DNA of 12,534 bases from the NCBI GenBank assembly GCA_902385025.1, contig CABMDX010000279.1, forward strand, positions 1 to 12,534, in the 5' to 3' direction. The position numbers and the translations under genes were made by a program. The notes under the pieces were generated by a model. That model was not told where the DNA came from. It was given only the letters and a program-made list of their open reading frames with translations, and did no database searches. The DNA is from an uncultured archaeon (GTDB taxonomy: Archaea; Halobacteriota; Methanosarcinia; Methanotrichales; Methanotrichaceae). This document shows positions 1 to 7,047 of the stretch, in pieces (position 1 is the stretch's first letter; each line of letters begins with the position of its first letter).

Positions 1-886
1 TCAGAGCCTCTCCCACCTCTGCCGCGCCATAAGCAGCAAGCTGCCCATTGAACACGGCCTCCTTGAGCTTCTCCGCCAGTTCCTTTTCCCTGGATTGCAT
101 GCTATTTGCAGCCTTGTCTCCCATATTTACCAGACCGCCGGAAGGGGTTTGCATGGAGACATCCAGCACGCCCAGGACCTTCGATCTCCATGAAGCCGGC
201 AGCATCTCAACTAACTGATGCTTGGTCTCGCCTGGGCCTGCCACTACCAGTCCTTTGATTTCCTGATTGTCAATCACTGACAGGTCTTCCACGGCCTCAT
301 TGAGGAAGGCCTTTATTGCTCCTCTCCGCAAGCGGTTGAAGCGCATCTGGCTCCAACCACCCTTCTTATGCTTGTTCATCAGGTCGATTGAACGTTTCTC
401 CATTTGTTTTGCGACTTCGGAACGGACCAGAAACAATCTGGCTTCGCGGGAGTCAATAAGCAGAAGCCCATAGTCTTCATATTCTTTTCTCAGTCGGGCC
501 AGTGGCAAGAGGAATGGCGAGCTGTCCAGGACCACTAGCGGCTTCAGCTCCACTCCCACCCGATAACTGTGCATAAAGCCCTGAGGTGCCGAGATGAAAA
601 TCATCCTGCCTCTCTCGCCCATCGCCCGCGGAGCTTCAATGATGGGCTCTACCATCTCGACAGCTCTGGAAAAGGCATCTTTCAGCTCATTTGGCAAGGC
701 TTTGCCTATTGCTTTCAATCTTCCGAATACTATCGATTTGTCCGTTCTGCTATTGGGTGCAAAATAAATTGTAAGGAACGTGTCCCTTTTGTCCCCTGCC
801 TCAGAAAGCAGGCGCAGGTCGATCTCCGTGATAGGTGTGAGGCTTTCCGAAGTTGCTGTTTTCATGCTGCTATGGTGATGGTCCAT
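1..886 (-). CDS. Vms1/Ankzf1-like (eRF1-fold) peptidyl-tRNA hydrolase, C-terminal end cut by window
   Basis: Reading from ATG at 886, 295 residues are visible with no stop before the window edge. Residues 176-188 read GGWSQMRFNRLRR, closely matching the eRF1 catalytic region (GGQSALRFARLR in eukaryotic eRF1) but with the Gln moved as in the GxxQ loop of Vms1/VLRF1 release factors; Q180 is the predicted catalytic residue. A strand resembling the eRF1 central domain precedes it (YGLLLIDSREARLFLVR, 139-155), and an eRF1 domain-3-like segment with VAGPGETKHQL follows (215-225). The last visible part, about 258-290, is a charged helix. Known members cleave peptidyl-tRNA on stalled or split ribosomes; that role here is inferred from family. 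An in-frame stop lies upstream, and ATG 886 is the longest start; ATG 865 (residue 8) is the alternative. No strong ribosome-binding site is seen. Family members are usually somewhat longer, so a modest C-terminal part is missing. Confidence 0.85.
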   Translation of the reverse strand, partial: MDHHHSSMKTATSESLTPITEIDLRLLSEAGDKRDTFLTIYFAPNSRTDKSIVFGRLKAIGKALPNELKDAFSRAVEMVEPIIEAPRAMGERGRMIFISAPQGFMHSYRVGVELKPLVVLDSSPFLLPLARLRKEYEDYGLLLIDSREARLFLVRSEVAKQMEKRSIDLMNKHKKGGWSQMRFNRLRRGAIKAFLNEAVEDLSVIDNQEIKGLVVAGPGETKHQLVEMLPASWRSKVLGVLDVSMQTPSGGLVNMGDKAANSMQSREKELAEKLKEAVFNGQLAAYGAAEVGEAL

Positions 887-1094
887 GGAAGATAGATGGC
901 TCCCATAAAAGAAAAGAGTATCTGAGCACTGAGGCCGGGCCCGCTAGCCTTCATGCTCGCCAAATAATAATCGATTGTCTAACATCGATGGTCTGACGCA
1001 GCAATAAGAACTGTCCTCTATAGGCTGTTCGGCGCAACGGTACTGCATCGATTCAAAGAAGTGTGTGACAAGGGCGATGAGTCTCCTGAAGGCC
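887..1094. other. gap between two minus-strand genes, no supported gene
   Basis: This 208-base spacer lies between the stop of the membrane hydrolase gene and the start of the release-factor-like gene. It should hold the promoter of the latter on the minus strand. A T-rich stretch about 20-30 bases before ATG 886 is the only candidate element and is weak. The minus strand also has a 62-codon open frame from 1132 to 944 that starts inside the end of the hydrolase gene; its composition is not convincing. Confidence 0.4.
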
Positions 1095-2096
1095 TCACCG
1101 CATCCCTCGAGCGTGTTCATAAATCCCTGCATGGCTGTTTTCCACCAGTACCTGAATTGAGCCGTAGTTCTTTGCCGCCTGTCCGAAGAACGACCAGGTA
1201 TTGGCCATCTGCGTCTTGACCAGTGGATCGTAGTACTCTATGATCCATGAATCATTTTGCGAGGTGGCATTGATGGCGACTGCGTATGACCTCCATCGAA
1301 AGAGCCAGACTTGGGGGAGATTTTCGGCGGCATGAATCGCCATTTCTGCTTCTCTTATGTCGGAGGCCACAGATAACTTTGCATAGGTCGAATTGTGGGA
1401 GATCTTTCCAGTAAGATAGTTGTATTCATAGACCTGGAATTGGTCGCCATCATTCTCTAAAATCTCCCACCCGAATAGGTTGGAATCCGGATGAGTTTCC
1501 GCGTTTTTGCCGCTAAAAAGGATTGCTGCAGACGCTCTTCCCTCAATTCTTATTCCACCCACAACCAACAAAAATATAATAAATAAAATAAATAAGTGTT
1601 TGTTAAACTTTGTGATGCTCCTTTTCCACAATATAGCTGCCAAAATAAGAATGGAGAAGATCATTATGATTAATTCTATCTGGGAAAAAATCTCTGCAGA
1701 ATATCTGAATGCCTCAAAAGGATAGAAGAGGGGGACCCCTCGGGTCGTAGAGAAATCCATAATGAGATGGATGAGAATTCCCGCGTAAACGAAGACGAGG
1801 CTGTATAACGATAAATCAAGGTCGAAATGAATAAACCTGCCAAAGAGACTCTTAATTTGGCTTCGTGTGGAGAGGTAAAGAATAATCATACCGAATAAGA
1901 AGCCAAATAAAAAAGTGTGTGTAATTCCCCTATGCACCAGGAGCATGGTATTTGGATAAATGACATTGATCCAGGTGATAAGAACATCCAGGTCTGGGAC
2001 GATCCCGCCGAGTACCAGGGCGGCAAGGCGCCTTCTTTCTAAACTCTGAAAGCTGCCCAGGAGATAGGGCAGCAATGCATGGGAGAAGAAGTCCAT
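1095..2096 (-). CDS. YdjM/DUF457-type membrane-bound predicted metal-dependent hydrolase
   Basis: The 333-residue product has the hallmarks of the PF04307 family (YdjM-like membrane-bound predicted metal-dependent hydrolases). H6 lies in the N-terminal MDFFSHALLPYLLG; then come PDLD at 34-37, HRGITHT at 55-61, and H110/D114 in HLIMDFSTTRGVPLFYPF. These conserved His/Asp residues are the predicted metal site. Membrane segments are seen at about 24-43, 62-76, 97-113, 139-157 and 168-184. The last 150 residues (about 185-333) are soluble, probably outside the membrane, and go beyond the minimal family core; I do not recognise that domain. The start at 2096 is forced, because an in-frame stop lies a few codons upstream with no other start between. 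No clear ribosome-binding site is present. The biochemical substrate of the family is not established, so the hydrolase label is a family prediction only. Confidence 0.8.
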   Translation of the reverse strand: MDFFSHALLPYLLGSFQSLERRRLAALVLGGIVPDLDVLITWINVIYPNTMLLVHRGITHTFLFGFLFGMIILYLSTRSQIKSLFGRFIHFDLDLSLYSLVFVYAGILIHLIMDFSTTRGVPLFYPFEAFRYSAEIFSQIELIIMIFSILILAAILWKRSITKFNKHLFILFIIFLLVVGGIRIEGRASAAILFSGKNAETHPDSNLFGWEILENDGDQFQVYEYNYLTGKISHNSTYAKLSVASDIREAEMAIHAAENLPQVWLFRWRSYAVAINATSQNDSWIIEYYDPLVKTQMANTWSFFGQAAKNYGSIQVLVENSHAGIYEHARGMR

Positions 2097-2385
2097 CAGA
2101 CAGGCTTTATTAGTGGGGCTATTTTTCTCTTATGGACATCATATGGAACCTATCGGATAGAATAACCCTTTTGCAGAAGACTGCACTTTCGGCCTCAGCG
2201 ATCTTGTGGCTCCAGGTACAGCATCCTGGGTCCATATATTGATAGGTCTATTTAGATCTCAGACGAAGGGACGGGCATCAAATTAAAAGAGATAGCGCAT
2301 TTTCTGGATAAAAAATTTGCCAGAAATGTCTAAAAAGCAATGTCATTAATGCGCAACGGACCCTTGCAGGCAAATATATGCCGCC
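2097..2385. other. intergenic, no gene seen
   Basis: This 289-base stretch lies between the 34-residue small gene and the membrane hydrolase gene, both on the minus strand. No open frame with a credible start and ribosome-binding site is present. A T-run (GCTTTTTAG on the minus strand, about 2330-2338) some 50 bases past the small gene is a possible terminator. The part near 2097-2140 should hold the promoter of the hydrolase gene, but no strong TATA box stands out. Confidence 0.4.
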
Positions 2386-2490
2386 CTAATGCTTCTCGTC
2401 GCGGCTGTGGTGATGGTGCATTTTTTTGATGATAGACAAAATGGCGAGAAGGCCAATTATCTTCATAATTTTCTTTACGAATCCGCACAT
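2386..2490 (-). CDS. 34-residue small protein with hydrophobic helix and His-rich tail
   Basis: The frame runs from ATG at 2490 to TAG at 2386 and encodes 34 residues. The first part, MCGFVKKIMKIIGLLAILS, is one hydrophobic, Lys-flanked segment (about 4-23). The tail contains HHHH (25-28) and ends in RDEKH. Three independent signals support it as a gene. GAGGTGA (2496-2502), a seven-base match to the archaeal anti-Shine-Dalgarno, lies five bases before the ATG. A TATA-like CTTATCTATATAG (2525-2537) is placed so that transcription should begin just before that site. A T-run lies downstream. I recognise no family. The hydrophobic segment suggests membrane association and the His cluster suggests metal binding; both are inferences. 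Codons are not informative at this length. Confidence 0.65.
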   Translation of the reverse strand: MCGFVKKIMKIIGLLAILSIIKKMHHHHSRDEKH

Positions 2491-2495
2491 ATTTT

Positions 2496-2537
2496 TCACC
2501 TCTAACAAATATTGGGCCTTTAAGCTATATAGATAAG
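2496..2537 (-). promoter_or_regulatory. TATA box and strong ribosome-binding site of the His-rich small protein
   Basis: On the minus strand CTTATCTATATAG (2537-2525) is a good archaeal TATA element. About 26 bases downstream falls position 2503, directly in front of GAGGTGA (2502-2496). The predicted leader is therefore only about a dozen bases and consists almost entirely of the ribosome-binding site. Confidence 0.5.
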
Positions 2538-2604
2538 AGCCTTGAAAATGCAGGTACAGTTTCGTTTAGCTTGGATGCTCCAATCAGCAGAATTGCACTC
2601 TGCC

Positions 2605-2624
2605 TGCTCCGAGCCCGAGGAGCA
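2605..2624. repeat. short inverted repeat TGCTCC/GGAGCA
   Basis: TGCTCC (2605-2610) and GGAGCA (2619-2624) form a perfect 6-bp stem with an 8-base loop. It lies between the divergent promoters of the 34-residue gene and the TPR gene, about 80 bases before the TATA box of the latter. It could be a regulator site or chance. Confidence 0.25.
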
Positions 2625-2697
2625 TGAACATAGGCCCGTTTCATAGAATACGATAGTGATTGTGGGTGCATATGGGATGATAGTTGATCTTTAATGC

Positions 2698-2712
2698 AAA
2701 ATACATATAGTA
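2698..2712 (+). promoter_or_regulatory. TATA box of the secreted TPR protein gene
   Basis: AAATACATATAGTAT contains the TATA-like core TACATATA at 2702-2709. Its centre is about 32 bases before ATG 2738, so transcription should start roughly 6 bases before the ATG. The transcript is nearly leaderless, which fits the absence of a ribosome-binding site there. Confidence 0.45.
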
Positions 2713-2737
2713 TCAGAGCTAATTATCCTCGATCTCC

Positions 2738-3355
2738 ATGTCATTCTGGACTATCTGGCTCTGTATCTTCCTGTTTATCGGATCCGCAGTGGCTGCAGAT
2801 GAAAACGCTTCCTATGTCGAGGGCGATACCATTGGTCAGATCGAAAATGCCAGCGGATCGACTCCAGACTTATTAGGAGTCCCATCATTATACACGCCCT
2901 TCGACAGCGAAACCGCCGAAGATTCTCCCAACAATCAATTATCCAGCTACAACAATACTACATCTTTGGCCAAGGTCATGGCAAATCTGGCCGAGTTCAA
3001 TCAACCATTAATGGATAACGAAACAGCCCTCCCGATTGAAGGTATCGACATCAGTATGCCGCCAAAGTATTCTCAGGTTGTTTCCTCTTCCAATTACCAA
3101 GAATGGCTCAAAGAAGGCAATAGAAATTACGATAATGGGGATTATGGAAAAGCGGTAGCATGCTACGATCAGGCAATCCAGTTGAATCCGCAATCATCTG
3201 GTGCTTGGTGCAACAAAGGAATGGCTCTTTGCAGGTTGGGAAAATATAAAGAGGCCATCAAAGCATTCGATGAGGCTCTAGAGCTTGATCCGGATTATGA
3301 GAAAGCATCGAAAGGCAAAGATGATGCACTCCGTGCAATGCAGTCGCGAAAATGA
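2738..3355 (+). CDS. secreted protein with two TPR repeats
   Basis: The 205-residue product begins with a signal peptide (about 1-20, ending SAVAA before DENAS). A low-complexity, acidic, Asn/Ser/Thr-rich linker follows (about 21-117) with several possible N-glycosylation sites (for example NAS, NNTT, NET). The C-terminus is a compact pair of tetratricopeptide repeats: about 120-153 (YQEWLKEGNRNYDNGDYGKAV) and 154-187 (AWCNKGMALCRLGKYKEAI), then a capping helix to 205. TPRs bind peptides or partner proteins; here they would sit outside the membrane. ATG 2738 is chosen because it gives a clean signal peptide and sits just past a TATA box; an overlapping frame starting at 2694 has no signal peptide. 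The next gene on the same strand follows after 90 bases, so the two may be co-transcribed. The partner is unknown. Confidence 0.85.
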   Translation: MSFWTIWLCIFLFIGSAVAADENASYVEGDTIGQIENASGSTPDLLGVPSLYTPFDSETAEDSPNNQLSSYNNTTSLAKVMANLAEFNQPLMDNETALPIEGIDISMPPKYSQVVSSSNYQEWLKEGNRNYDNGDYGKAVACYDQAIQLNPQSSGAWCNKGMALCRLGKYKEAIKAFDEALELDPDYEKASKGKDDALRAMQSRK

Positions 3356-3445
3356 TACAAATGAGGCTTTTGAAAGCAATTGAACAAATGAACTGAAACA
3401 GGGGCAAAGATTGGCGCTGGCATATTATATGCAGAAGGGGATTTT

Positions 3446-3922
3446 ATGGGAGCTGGATCGAAAACATTCTTTATGCTATCTCTATTATTATTATTATTAT
3501 TTATATATCCTATTGGGGGGCAACAACTGCCTGCAAATCAGATCGGACCAAATGCGGATTTGGCATCGGATTTTAAATTTGAAGACATCGAACGCAATAT
3601 TTCCAGCGAAAATGTCCCAGGCGATTTGGTCATAAATCCGAGGTCTATGACTGAGGTGTACCTCTGCCTGGGAGTACTGGTCTTTGGATTGATCCTCGTC
3701 ATATTCACAGGGATATTCGCTCTTAGAAAAGATACCGGATGGGATCAGGAAGCGACTCGCGTATTTACCATCTCGGTGATTGTCACGGCAGGATTATTTC
3801 TCATAACTGCAGGTTACTCTGACCAGCAAATCGCGCCGATGTTCGGTCTGCTTGGAACAATTGTAGGATACCTTCTCGGCAAATCACCGCCCTCAGAACA
3901 ACGCCCCAAATCAGGTTCCTAA
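3446..3922 (+). CDS. membrane protein with signal peptide and three further membrane segments
   Basis: The 158-residue product starts with a very hydrophobic segment (about 8-24) whose core is a run of six Leu residues (13-18). A polar loop (about 25-68) rich in Asn and Asp follows. Then come three membrane segments: about 70-92 (VYLCLGVLVFGLILVIF), 105-122 (VFTISVIVTAGLFLITAGY) and 127-144 (IAPMFGLLGTIVGYLLGK), and a short basic tail. The final segment with LLGTIVGYLLGK resembles the last helix of many small prophage-like and archaeal membrane proteins, but I do not recognise a family. The start at 3446 is preceded by AAGGGG about 5 bases upstream. It lies 90 bases after the TPR gene on the same strand and is followed by a hairpin terminator, so these two form the likely transcription unit. 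Confidence 0.75.
   Translation: MGAGSKTFFMLSLLLLLLFIYPIGGQQLPANQIGPNADLASDFKFEDIERNISSENVPGDLVINPRSMTEVYLCLGVLVFGLILVIFTGIFALRKDTGWDQEATRVFTISVIVTAGLFLITAGYSDQQIAPMFGLLGTIVGYLLGKSPPSEQRPKSGS
3483..3501 (+). repeat. TTA trinucleotide tract inside the signal segment
   Basis: Five consecutive TTA codons (3485-3499), extended by matching bases on both sides, encode the Leu run at residues 14-18 of the membrane protein. Change in repeat number would lengthen or shorten the hydrophobic core without shifting frame. Confidence 0.8.
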
Positions 3923-3931
3923 AGGCCTCTT

Positions 3932-3990
3932 TGCGGCACAGCCGCATGATGTCTTATCCCTTTCCGCCTTTTCTTTCGTTTCGCCGGTTG
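3932..3990 (+). terminator. hairpin plus pyrimidine-rich tract after the membrane protein gene
   Basis: TGCGGC (3932-3937), loop ACA and GCCGCA (3941-3946) form a perfect 6-bp stem ten bases after the stop codon. About 15 bases later comes a C/T-rich stretch with several T runs (3957-3985). Archaeal termination relies mainly on T runs. The hairpin adds support that transcription of the TPR/membrane pair ends here rather than running into the gene at 4110. Confidence 0.5.
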
Positions 3991-4073
3991 CATTCCAGTA
4001 TATCCTGTCTGCAAGTTCTATTTAAATCAAGTTATAGTTGGCGAATGCCAGGTACCGTCTCGATTGACATAAC

Positions 4074-4086
4074 TATTTTATATGAT
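4074..4086 (+). promoter_or_regulatory. TATA box of the transglutaminase/PKD gene
   Basis: TATTTTATATGAT has the core TTTTATATG at 4076-4084, centred about 30 bases before ATG 4110. Expected initiation is within a few bases of the ATG, and no ribosome-binding site is seen, so a leaderless or near-leaderless mRNA is likely. Confidence 0.55.
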
Positions 4087-4109
4087 AAGTACAAGATATT
4101 CTTAGTTTC

Positions 4110-6254
4110 ATGCGCCCGCATATTATCCTCTGGATAATCCTGCTAATCGCAGCATCACCGGCATTCTGCAAAGATATTGCCTATGTCTTCAGTGAAGGGA
4201 GTGAACACCCCGCAGATAACGCCAACTTAACCGATTACAATGGCAAAGATATGGTCTCATTCGCCACTGCAGCCGGCCCAAAAGGATCATCTGTCAGCCA
4301 AGGAAACCATAAAACAGTAGATTCTATAAAAGAAGAGATCAACGCGAAGCTAAACATGGGCAACCAAGTCGTAAGAGATGAGGGTCTCCGGTTGACTGGT
4401 CGCAGATCAGGGGCTCAAAGAATAGATCAGATTTGTTCAATCTATGATGATTTGGTTGGCAATTGGACTTACATCAGTGATTGGAGAGGTTCGGAGATCT
4501 TCCAATATTCCAATTACACACTGGAGATGGGGAAGACGGTGGGTTCTTTGGGAAAAGGGGATTGCGATGACTTCGCTATTCTTATGGCTTCTCTGATCGA
4601 CGCCATCGGAGGGACACCCCGTGTTATCTTGGCTTATGGCCCAGAAGGAGGCCATGCTTATGCAGAAGTCTATCTCGGGAAAAAAGGTAGCCAAGATAAA
4701 GATCTTAGCAGAATTCTAGAATGGCTCAGGTCCGAGTACCAAGTGAAAGACATCTATTGCCATACTGATCCAAAGAGTGGTGATATATGGCTTAACCTCG
4801 ACTGGTGGAAAGATTCAAACGGAGCTACCCATCCGGGAGGACCCTTCTTCCAGGCGTCTGCTCAGATCCCTATTCCCATTCGAGAGGATATAAACAAGAC
4901 CTCATTGACGCCTATTGAGAACTCACCTCCATGTGTCCTATTCAACTACACACCCCTTAAGCCAGAGGTGGGGGAGACGATAATCTTCGATGCATCTTCA
5001 AGTGTCGATTCGGATGGGCAAATTGTGAATTATGAATGGAGCTTTGGTGAGGGCAGCTCCGCTCAAGGGCGCACCAAGGCGGTATGCCCATTTATTTATG
5101 CCGAAAATGGAAGGTTCTTTGTGAACCTGACATTAACCGACGATGGAGGCGATAAAAGCCTTAAAACTCAAGAGATCAACATAGCCGAGCCGCTCCCCGA
5201 GGTTTTCTTTAACTATTCCCCAACAGCGCCCAAGGCTGGTGAGGCTGTAACTTTTGATGCCTCCCAGAGCAAAGATAAACGGGGACAAATAATCGAATAT
5301 GAATGGGATTTTGGGGACGGATATTCAGGAAAAGGGGTCTCCATAAAACATCAATATTTAGATACAGGAACCTACAAGGTGACGTGCGATGTTAAAAATG
5401 ATCGGGGCATGGACAACATATCGGCTATCAATTTAGCTATATCTCCGAAAGAACCCAAATCCGAAAAAAGCACTCCCGAAAAGAATGCCATGACGATTGT
5501 TTCGGTGAATGCTTCGGTTGGTGATTTGATGATTGTTCCGGAGAATGTTTCGGTGAACGCGACACGTCCTTTGGCAAATACTGCCATTGATAATGAAGAA
5601 TCCAAAAAAAGCCGCAAAACTCAGGCCATCATTATAGCTGAACCACGTCCTGAAGCTGTAATCCGCTATAATCCCACCTCGCCCAAAATTGGTGAGGCTG
5701 TGACTTTTGATGCCTCCCAGAGCAAAGATAAAAGAGGACAGATAATCGGATATGAATGGGATTTCGGGGATGGATATTCAGGAAAAGGCGCATCCATAAG
5801 GCATTCTTTTTTGGGATCTGGAGACTATGACGTGAGGCTGACTATAACTAACGATAGAGGCATTAAAAATACATCGAACAAAATTGTAATTATACGCCAG
5901 GATGAAAGCAGCAACGAAATAGAGACATGGCCCGCCGAGACTGCTTTTGGGCCGTATAATGGTGAAAAGATTCTTATGCTGGGCAGTGGCGGCACTGCAC
6001 CCACAGGGGCGGTGCCATCTAGCGGATATGATGCCACAGTTACAATCAGATCCACCCAATATACAGGATATGATGTCACAGTGGACGGCAATTATATTGG
6101 GACTGACGGAAAAGGGCAGGATCCTCTTGATGGGGTCTTCACTTTTAAAGTTAGCGGAAATCAGCAGCATCTCATAAAGGCTAATCACCCATATAATTGG
6201 AAATGGTGGCAATATTTATATAATGCAGGTGAAACTTATACGTACGACTTTTAA
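4110..6254 (+). CDS. exported transglutaminase-like protein with three PKD domains
   Basis: The 714-residue product opens with a signal peptide (about 1-20, ASPAFC before KDIAY). A transglutaminase-like (papain-fold) domain spans about 75-235. Its predicted triad is C152 in GKGDCDDFAIL, H182 in GGHAYAEV and D231 in NLDWW. Three PKD domains follow, at about 272-358, 363-445 and 513-597; the second and third carry the typical YEWDFGDG motif, while the first has the weaker YEWSFGEG. A Ser/Asn/Val-rich linker (about 446-512) separates the second and third. The C-terminal 110 residues contain a beta-rich segment (about 640-714: GYDVTVDGNYIGTDG and a Trp/Tyr-rich end) resembling PEGA-type repeats. 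No C-terminal anchor is seen. Such domains in archaea act at the cell surface; here protein cleavage or cross-linking is possible, and the substrate is unknown. The start sits about 30 bases past a TATA box and a terminator precedes it, so it is probably transcribed alone. Confidence 0.88.
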   Translation: MRPHIILWIILLIAASPAFCKDIAYVFSEGSEHPADNANLTDYNGKDMVSFATAAGPKGSSVSQGNHKTVDSIKEEINAKLNMGNQVVRDEGLRLTGRRSGAQRIDQICSIYDDLVGNWTYISDWRGSEIFQYSNYTLEMGKTVGSLGKGDCDDFAILMASLIDAIGGTPRVILAYGPEGGHAYAEVYLGKKGSQDKDLSRILEWLRSEYQVKDIYCHTDPKSGDIWLNLDWWKDSNGATHPGGPFFQASAQIPIPIREDINKTSLTPIENSPPCVLFNYTPLKPEVGETIIFDASSSVDSDGQIVNYEWSFGEGSSAQGRTKAVCPFIYAENGRFFVNLTLTDDGGDKSLKTQEINIAEPLPEVFFNYSPTAPKAGEAVTFDASQSKDKRGQIIEYEWDFGDGYSGKGVSIKHQYLDTGTYKVTCDVKNDRGMDNISAINLAISPKEPKSEKSTPEKNAMTIVSVNASVGDLMIVPENVSVNATRPLANTAIDNEESKKSRKTQAIIIAEPRPEAVIRYNPTSPKIGEAVTFDASQSKDKRGQIIGYEWDFGDGYSGKGASIRHSFLGSGDYDVRLTITNDRGIKNTSNKIVIIRQDESSNEIETWPAETAFGPYNGEKILMLGSGGTAPTGAVPSSGYDATVTIRSTQYTGYDVTVDGNYIGTDGKGQDPLDGVFTFKVSGNQQHLIKANHPYNWKWWQYLYNAGETYTYDF
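5231..5347 (+). repeat. intragenic duplication, copy 1 (PKD domain 2)
   Basis: This segment matches 5684-5800 at roughly nine bases in ten by eye, at a fixed offset of 453 bases (151 codons). It encodes GEAVTFDASQSKDKRGQII and YEWDFGDGYSGKG, shared by both PKD domains. Much of the difference is at third codon positions. The duplicated unit extends in protein to the AEPxPE linker before each domain. Confidence 0.85.
5684..5800 (+). repeat. intragenic duplication, copy 2 (PKD domain 3)
   Basis: This is the second copy of the segment at 5231-5347, offset by 453 bases. It encodes the start and centre of the third PKD domain. Similarity falls off sharply after it, so the remainder of the two domains has diverged or been exchanged. 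Confidence 0.85.
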
Positions 6255-6258
6255 TGCT

Positions 6259-6295
6259 TCCATTTTTTATAATATTAAAAACTTTATTTGTAGTT
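6259..6295 (+). terminator. T-rich terminator region after the transglutaminase/PKD gene
   Basis: A run of six T (CCATTTTTTATAAT) lies about ten bases after the stop codon, followed by more A/T-rich sequence. This fits the T-run terminators of archaea. The gap to 6369 separates convergent genes. It also holds the short palindrome GTTCAT-AC-ATGAAC (6306-6319). Confidence 0.45.
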
Positions 6296-6369
6296 TCATT
6301 GCTTTGTTCATACATGAACGTATAAGTCATTTGCATCTTCTAGAATGCCACGATTTTTGAAATTTTTTA

Positions 6370-7047
6370 TCAATGTACTATAAGCAGTCTCGCTATATTG
6401 AATCCTATGGATAGAGGATTAATGGTGCCCTTAAATTGTCCGTCTTCTGCGAGGATATTTCCCATAAATGCGGCATCCCCAAAGTTGGCGTACTTCTCGA
6501 ATATAGAATGCGTAAATATGGCAGATTCATTAAATAAGCAGCTTGAGAAGTCAGCACTCTCTACAAATACCGCTTTGGAGAAATCTGCCGTTGCCATGAA
6601 CCTGCATTTTGCGAAATCGGCAAGCTTGATAAACCTGGATTTTATGAATTTTGCATCTCTATTAAAAAGAGAATCGCTTATGCTGAAATCTCCTACAAAT
6701 GTTGAGTTCCAGAAATCAGCCTGGTCCATAAAGCTGCATCCTTTAAGGTCTGCATTTCCTGTTACAGTAATGCCTTCAAATGACGCCAGATTTTCAAAGC
6801 TGGATTGGCGAAGGTCTATATTCTCACCTACTTGAGAATAGGGCAAGAGAATGGGCGATTTGAATTCACATTGATAATACCAAACACCCTTTGTAAAATT
6901 GCAATTATTAAAATCAGCTAAGATGTTAAATTTACAGAGATTGAAATCGACATTATCCGAAAAATTTGCCCCATTAAATTCCATACAGTCAAATTCAATG
7001 TTCCTGAAAGTCTGTTTGTCCACAGAATTGTGATTTTTTGAAATCAC
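6370..7047 (-). CDS. Phe-type pentapeptide-repeat protein, 5' end probably lost by frameshift
   Basis: The 225-residue frame is built of repeats with a central Phe every five residues, for example TFRNIEFDCMEFNGANF (13-29) and ADFSKAVFVESADF (154-167). This is the Pentapeptide_3 style, with A(D/N)F steps, forming a right-handed beta-helix. No signal peptide or membrane segment is seen, so it would be cytoplasmic. The last 20 residues (NPLSIGFNIARLLIVH) leave the repeat pattern. The first legal start in frame is GTG at 7047, without a ribosome-binding site. The same frame stays open upstream to a stop at 7141-7143 and still encodes repeat-like sequence. That points to a damaged gene, and the visible start may not be the original one. 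An internal Met at residue 22 is another possible start. The family's functions vary, and none can be assigned here. Confidence 0.7.
   Translation of the reverse strand: MISKNHNSVDKQTFRNIEFDCMEFNGANFSDNVDFNLCKFNILADFNNCNFTKGVWYYQCEFKSPILLPYSQVGENIDLRQSSFENLASFEGITVTGNADLKGCSFMDQADFWNSTFVGDFSISDSLFNRDAKFIKSRFIKLADFAKCRFMATADFSKAVFVESADFSSCLFNESAIFTHSIFEKYANFGDAAFMGNILAEDGQFKGTINPLSIGFNIARLLIVH

Noticed and set aside
944..1132. 62-codon minus-strand frame starting inside the end of the membrane hydrolase gene
   Set aside because: It has no clear ribosome-binding site, overlaps the preceding gene by 38 bases, and its composition shows no domain or signal peptide.
6306..6319. Palindrome GTTCAT-AC-ATGAAC between convergent genes
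   Set aside because: The two-base loop is too short for a stable RNA hairpin, and the neighbouring T run already explains termination.
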